Source: Paulinella micropora (lineage: Eukaryota; Cercozoa; Imbricatea; Euglyphida; Paulinellidae). Taken from it: a DNA stretch of 64,000 nt. Position numbers and translations under genes: made by a program. Positions 59,821 through 64,000 of this stretch are shown one piece after another. The notes beneath the pieces were generated by a model. The model did not search any database. It was not told the origin of the DNA and was given only the letters and a program-made list of their open reading frames with translations. Every line of letters starts with the position of its first letter. The first letter of the stretch is position 1. The stretch is from the NCBI GenBank assembly GCA_019918135.1, contig WBZZ01005955.1, positions 1-64,000 on the forward strand, given 5' to 3'.

Positions 59821-60115
59821 CCCGGGGACGCTGGTCGGCGAACGGTTGGGGGAAAAAGGACCCCCCTCCCCACGCACAGGGCTGGGGAGGGGGCACCCCC
59901 TCCCTCCCCCCTCTGCCTGATCTGGGGGGCACCCCCTTCCTCCCCCCGCGGTGGCAAGAAAGATCCGGCCTGGGGGTCTGGGGGAGGAAGGCACCCCTCT
60001 TCTCTGCTACCCCAAGGGGGGAGGGGGGGGGTGCCCCCCGGCCACCCCAAGGGGGGGGGAGGGGGGGGTGTCCCCCTGCCACCCCAAGGGGGGGGAGGGG
60101 GGGGTGCCCCCCCGG
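59821..60115. repeat. Intergenic direct repeats with G/C runs
   Basis: Three units of about 41 bases, each GCCACCCCAAGGGGGGG followed by GGAGGGGGGGGTGYCCCCC, at 59,995-60,115, and looser GGGGCACCCCC copies before. It separates two minus-strand genes and would hold the promoter of the 59,820 gene. The inverted GGGGG(T/C)GCCCCC words resemble the KpnI-type palindromes at 46,985-47,305. Confidence 0.8.
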
Positions 60116-63100
60116 CTAGGCCGTTCGCCACACGACGCAGACGCCGGCGTCGGTCCGGCGGCGCAGGCTGCGCGGCAGCTGGCCCTCGGCGGCGGGCACG
60201 TCCTCGGCCGTGCAGCCCGGCCCCAGCAAGACGTGCAGCAGCACGTAGTGGGCAGGCCGTGCCGGCGGCGCGGGCCACCAGCTCACGCCCGGCTCGCCCG
60301 CCCTGGCGTAACAGACGACTAGCGAGTGCTCGGCCCCCGGCTCTGGCCCGGGCTCGGGCTCAGGCTCGGGGGGGGGCCAGTCCGCGGCGCGCAGGACCCA
60401 CAGCACACAGGTGCCACGCACTAGCCGCACCTCGCCGCCGAGGCCGGACAGCTTGCCGATCTCGCGCAGCGCGTGCTTGTAGGCCAGCGGGGTCGGGACC
60501 CAGCGGAACTCGGCGTCCAGGAGCCCGCCGGGCGGCGGGCGCCGGTGGGCCAGCTCCGTGAGCGCGCGCGAGGCCCGCCAGCAGTCGGGAGATTGCAGCG
60601 CCAGCCGGTGCGCGGCGGGCAGGGTGGCGGGCGGCCGCGGCCTCGCGTCCTGGCGCCACCAGTCGGGCGGGTACAAGGCGTAGTAGCCCTGGCGGAGGCC
60701 GCGGGGCCCGAGGCGCCGCGCCGACACGGGGGGCGTGCGCCAGCGCCGGCCGCGGCCGGCCCAGAGCGCCCGGATGGCGCAGAGGAGGGCGAGGTCGGGG
60801 GGGAGGTCCTGGCCCTGGAGGCGCGCCAGGCTGCGCTGGGCCCGGCGCAGCCCGGCCAGCACGGCGGCCGCTGCCGGGCCCGCGCGGGTCTGGCACACGC
60901 GCGGGGGCTCGAGGCGCGGAGTGCGGTCCCGCTGGCGCCGGAGGTAGTGCCACACGCAGCCCGGCGCCGGCACGCACCAGTCCACGGCACGGGCGGCGCA
61001 CAGCACGCGCGCGAAGCTGAACTCCTGCAGCAGCGCCCGCAGGCCGCCGTCCACGGCGTGCTGCGCGTTGAGCACCACCAGCACCCGGGCGCCGCGGAGC
61101 AGCCGGGCGGCCTCGCCGTGCCGGGCGGCCAGGATGACGGGCGGCGCGTACCCGTCGCGGCGCACCCCGGCCTGGGCGGCGAGGTCGATCTCCCAGGCGC
61201 AGACGCGGGCGGTCTGCAGGTCGAGCAGCACCGGCAGGCCCGGCAGCGCGGCGGCCGGCGGCAGGTCCAGCCCGCACGCGGCGCCGCTGGGGCTCACGAA
61301 CGGGTGGTGCCGGGCCAGCCACGCCCACCACAACGCGCCCGTCGTCCGCGCGTCCAGCAGGCACAGGGTGGTGCCCGGGGCGCGGCCGAGCGCCAGGCCG
61401 CGCCACCAGGCGGACCACCAACCGCGCCGCTCACGCCGCCTGGCCCACCGCCACTGCACGAGGGCCCGTGCGGCGGGCTCCCCCCACGAGCGGGCCCGCC
61501 GGTCCGCCGCGGCCACCGCCTCGGCCTCGGCGCGAGCAAACAGGTCCCACGCCGTCGGGGCGCCCTCCTCCAGCCGCGGCCGCTTGGCCCGGGGGAGCGG
61601 GGCCGGCCGCCCCTGGTCGGCCAGGGCCGCGAGCACGTGGCCCCGGGCGGCCTCGAACTGCGGCCGGGCGCAGTGCAGGCGGAGCGCCAGCCGCTCACCG
61701 TGCAGCACCAGGCGGCCGGCGTGCGCCCCCAGCAGGACTCGCAGCCAGACGAGCGCCGCGCAGGCCGCGCCGGGGGGGGGGGGCAGGGGGGGGGGGGCGG
61801 CGGACAGCCACTGGCGCAGCAGCCCGCGCTCGCCGCTCCCGGAGCAGGGGCGCCGGCGGCCGGGCCGGCGGGGGGGGGGGGGCGTCATCGGGGGGGGCGC
61901 CGGTGCAGCAGCACTCGTAGGCGCGGCGAGGCGGACCAGAAGCGGGCGGGCGCCACGCGCAGGTCGACGCAGTACGCGTTCCAGCCGTCGCGCACTCGCG
62001 GCAGCGCAGCGTTCTCCCCCCCGGTCTCCTGGTCGTCTTCTTCCTCGCGCGCCGGCCGCCGGGCGCGCGCGCGGCCGCAGCCAGCCCGCGGCGGACCAGG
62101 GGGCCACCCACTCGGCCGGCCCGCGGAAGTTGGACGCCGGCCAGTAGCGGTAGCGAGCGTCCTCGCCGGCCAGGGCCCGCAGCGCCAGCCGCCAGCACGC
62201 GTCGGCGGTCGCCCGCGTCGGCCGGCCCTGCGACCGGAACCAGGCGCAGCCCGCGAGCAAAAAGTCCAAGTCGCGGCCAAAGTCGTCGTCCGGTGCCGCG
62301 GGCGCGCCCGCGGGCGGGCCCTGGCCAGCGGGCGTGCCGGCGGGCGTGCCAGCGGGCGTGCGTGGACCCCCGCCCAGGGACGGGGGCAGCACCCACCACC
62401 GGGGAGCGGCCGCGCCGCCGTCCTGGCCGCCGGCCCGCCCGCGGGCCGAGTCCGCCCACCACGCACAGGCCGGCCCCAGGACCGGCAGCAGCGGGGGGGC
62501 GGGCCGGGCGGCGCCGGGTCGGGCGGGGGCGGCGGGCCCACCGCCGGCTCGGGGGCGCCGCCGGCCGGCGCGGCAGGCCGCGCAGCCAGCGCAGGACGGC
62601 CAGGGTGTAGGGCACGGGCTCCTCGGCGGGCAAGTGGTTCGCCGCGGCCTGCGCTCGGAGCAGCTGGTCCCTGTCCTGCCCCGCCACGCCCTGGAGCAGC
62701 GCGCCGAGGTACGCCGCCCAGCGCTCCTCGGGCGCGGGCCGGCAGGGGCGGGCCTGGTATAGCCTGGTCTGCCACGCCAGCCACAGCGGTAGCCAGGGTG
62801 GGACGCCGCCCGGCCAGCGGCGCGCCTCGCGGCGCACGAGCGCCAAGCCGGTCCAGCAGCAACCGGGGAGGGGCCGCCGCGCCCGCGTCGTCGTCGTCAG
62901 GGGGGCCCGGCTCCGGCTCACGCGCTAGCTGTTCGGCGCACCACCACGCGGCGCGCTCCCACTCCGGCCCGCCGCCGAGCCCCGCCAGCGCCAACGAGTC
63001 CAACCACAGGGCGAACACTAGGCACGGAGGGGCGGTGCGCCGGCGGTGGCACGAGTTGACCAGCGCGCGGGCCGCCCCCGCCGCGCTCGCCCGCAGCGCA

Positions 63101-63552
63101 TGGCTCCAAACCGCGGCCCAGCCCGGCTCTCCTCCTCCCAGCGCGTCCTCCGCGTACTGCGGCAGCGCGTGCGCGTCGCCCAAGCACGGCGCCGGCGGTG
63201 GCGTGGGCCGGGCATACCACGCCGCCCACTGCTCGGGCCGCGTCAGTAGTAGCAGCCAGCACCCCTCCGTGCGTCCCTCCCACGCGTGTCGTTCCGTCCA
63301 GGGCAGCCAGGCCCGCGCGGCCACCGACCAGCCCGCTTGTTCCCAGACTCCGATGCCCGCTTGCAGCGCCCGGGCCGAGCCGGCCCACCAGAGGTGGCAC
63401 GAAGGGTAGGCCCAGCACAGCGTACAGGTCGCCCGGGCGGCCGGCCCCGCCGACGCGCCGAGACGGGCGGCGAGTTCGGCTAGCGCCGCAGCCAGCCCCG
63501 CTTCGGCCTTGGGGGCGATCACGTCCAGGGCGGGCTCGGCACTGCTCGGCAT
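60116..63552 (-). CDS. Large unknown protein, several frame segments
   Basis: Likely start ATG 63552 (MPSSAEPALDVIAPKAEAGL). Coding character moves through frames: 63,552-62,880 (ATCTLCWAYPSCHLWWAGSA; WSVAARAWLPWTERHAWEGR; CLVFALWLDSLALAGLGGGP), 62,870-62,590 (LPLWLAWQTRLYQARPCRPA; YTLAVLRWLRGLP), 62,330-62,080 (RDLDFLLAGCAWFRSQGRPT), 62,060-61,910 (RDGWNAYCVDLRVAPARFWS) and 61,760-60,116, the longest (LVLHGERLALRLHC; TLCLLDARTTGALWWAWLAR; VLVVLNAQHAVDGGLRALLQ; HYVLLHVLLGPG). The last segment faintly resembles an SF2/SNF2 helicase core without its ATP-binding residues. Joints lie in G/C runs. No poly(A) signal seen at the 3' end. Confidence 0.45.
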
Positions 63553-63910
63553 CTAGGTGGCCGGCCCACACTTTTTGCACTGAGCGCCAGCGGGCCAGCG
63601 GCACTGGCACGGGCACGGGCACGGGCGGCGCGCGCGCCGCGGCGGGCGTAGGGAGGGGGGGCGAGAGACCGGGGGGGGGGCGCCGCCGCCGCCGCCGTCG
63701 GGGGGGGGGGGTAGAAAGGGGGGCGGGCGGCCCGGGGGGCCTCCCCTCCCCGGGGCCGGCTAGCACCCGCGCCCGTCGGCGGAGCCTCCCCGCGCCCGTC
63801 GGCGGAGCCTCAGGGCGGGGGGTTGGAGCAGGGAGGAGGGGGGGGGATGGCCGCAAGAAAGACTCTCGGCCCCCTCTCCTGGCGACCAAGCAGGCGGGGG
63901 TGTAGCGCAC
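63553..63910. other. G/C-run-rich region with short direct repeats
   Basis: Upstream of the 63,552 gene: GGCACGGGCACGGGCACGGG repeats (63,605-63,625), G runs up to ten, a GCC/CCG trinucleotide patch, and an exact direct repeat of CGCGCCCGTCGGCGGAGCCT (63,770-63,812). ORFs on both strands are low-complexity. The remaining 90 bases to the window end show nothing. Confidence 0.6.
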
Positions 63911-64000
63911 TCCTGGGCGAGCGCTGAGCGGACCGCCAGCCTCTCTGACTACTACGACTAACCCTGCGATGGTGGTCCTGTTATTTAGTAGTGTGCTGTG

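Noticed and set aside
60116..62392. Active helicase call for the 758-codon frame
   Set aside because: The Walker A lysine and DEAD/DEAH box are absent; only a weak resemblance remains.
60473..63409. 978-residue plus-strand ORF
   Set aside because: It is composed of Gly, Arg, Ala and Pro with almost no hydrophobic core. The opposite strand has normal protein composition over the same bases, so this is a shadow of GC-rich third positions.
30740..64000. Herpesvirus identity of the GC-rich island
   Set aside because: High GC, compact genes and a deubiquitinase invite this idea, but no terminase, capsid, portal, protease or polymerase motif is visible in the window and the genes contain introns, so I make no such assignment.

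Overview
The window joins two very different kinds of DNA. Positions 1 to about 30,740 are AT-rich and full of microsatellites, a tRNA-derived SINE with ATT tails and palindromic repeats. This looks like the nuclear genome of a eukaryote, probably an invertebrate animal; the species cannot be told from the sequence. Embedded in it is a complete but decaying Polinton/Maverick element at 953-22,061. From about 30,740 to the end the DNA becomes extremely GC-rich (by eye about 70%), gene-dense and rich in G/C homopolymers, and its genes match little that I recognise.

Polinton: near-identical 138-bp inverted termini (953-1090 and 21,924-22,061) are flanked by TCATAG, a candidate 6-bp target duplication. 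Gene order from the left: protein-primed DNA polymerase B (+), lipase (-), a GKYKGK protein (+), a DCL/DUF3223-like protein (-), double-jelly-roll major capsid protein (-), penton/minor capsid (-), adenain-like protease (-), two small basic virion-type proteins (-), packaging ATPase (-), a zinc-repeat HNH protein (-), a small virion-type protein (-), a membrane peptide (-), a 4-kb tail-fibre-like gene ending in an S74 chaperone (-), a charged protein (+), a small protein (-), an F-box protein (+), a zinc-ribbon protein (+), a retrovirus-type integrase (+) and three unknowns. Polymerase, lipase, capsid, protease, fibre and integrase genes carry frameshifts or in-frame stops, so this is a fossil. 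Penton, 12.9-kb protein, F-box and ATPase frames are still open (the ATPase lacks an ATG). Many of the structural proteins have an early Gly-Gly that could be the site cut by the element's own protease.

Repeat-rich interval 22,062-30,740: five clusters of the palindrome CAATGCATGCATTG, the SINE and ATT tracts, GA/GATA/CATA microsatellites, a decayed methyltransferase-like reading frame, an unknown acidic-tailed ORF with one stop, and a 49-codon virus-style ORF.

GC-rich island 30,740-64,000 (continues past the window): about 14 compact genes on alternating strands, often tail to tail with shared or crossing poly(A) signals. Recognisable or partly recognisable products are a CxCG zinc protein, a bestrophin-like membrane protein, an HNH protein with three phase-1 introns, a USP-type ubiquitin peptidase, a 1,452-residue membrane-anchored protein, an LRR-like protein, a Cys/His-rich protein and a giant repeat protein. 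No capsid, polymerase or terminase gene is visible here. The layout suits an integrated or contaminating large DNA virus, or a virus-like giant mobile element, but an assembly chimera at about 30.7 kb must be excluded. Many reading frames break at G/C runs; some breaks fit short introns, others look like homopolymer indels.
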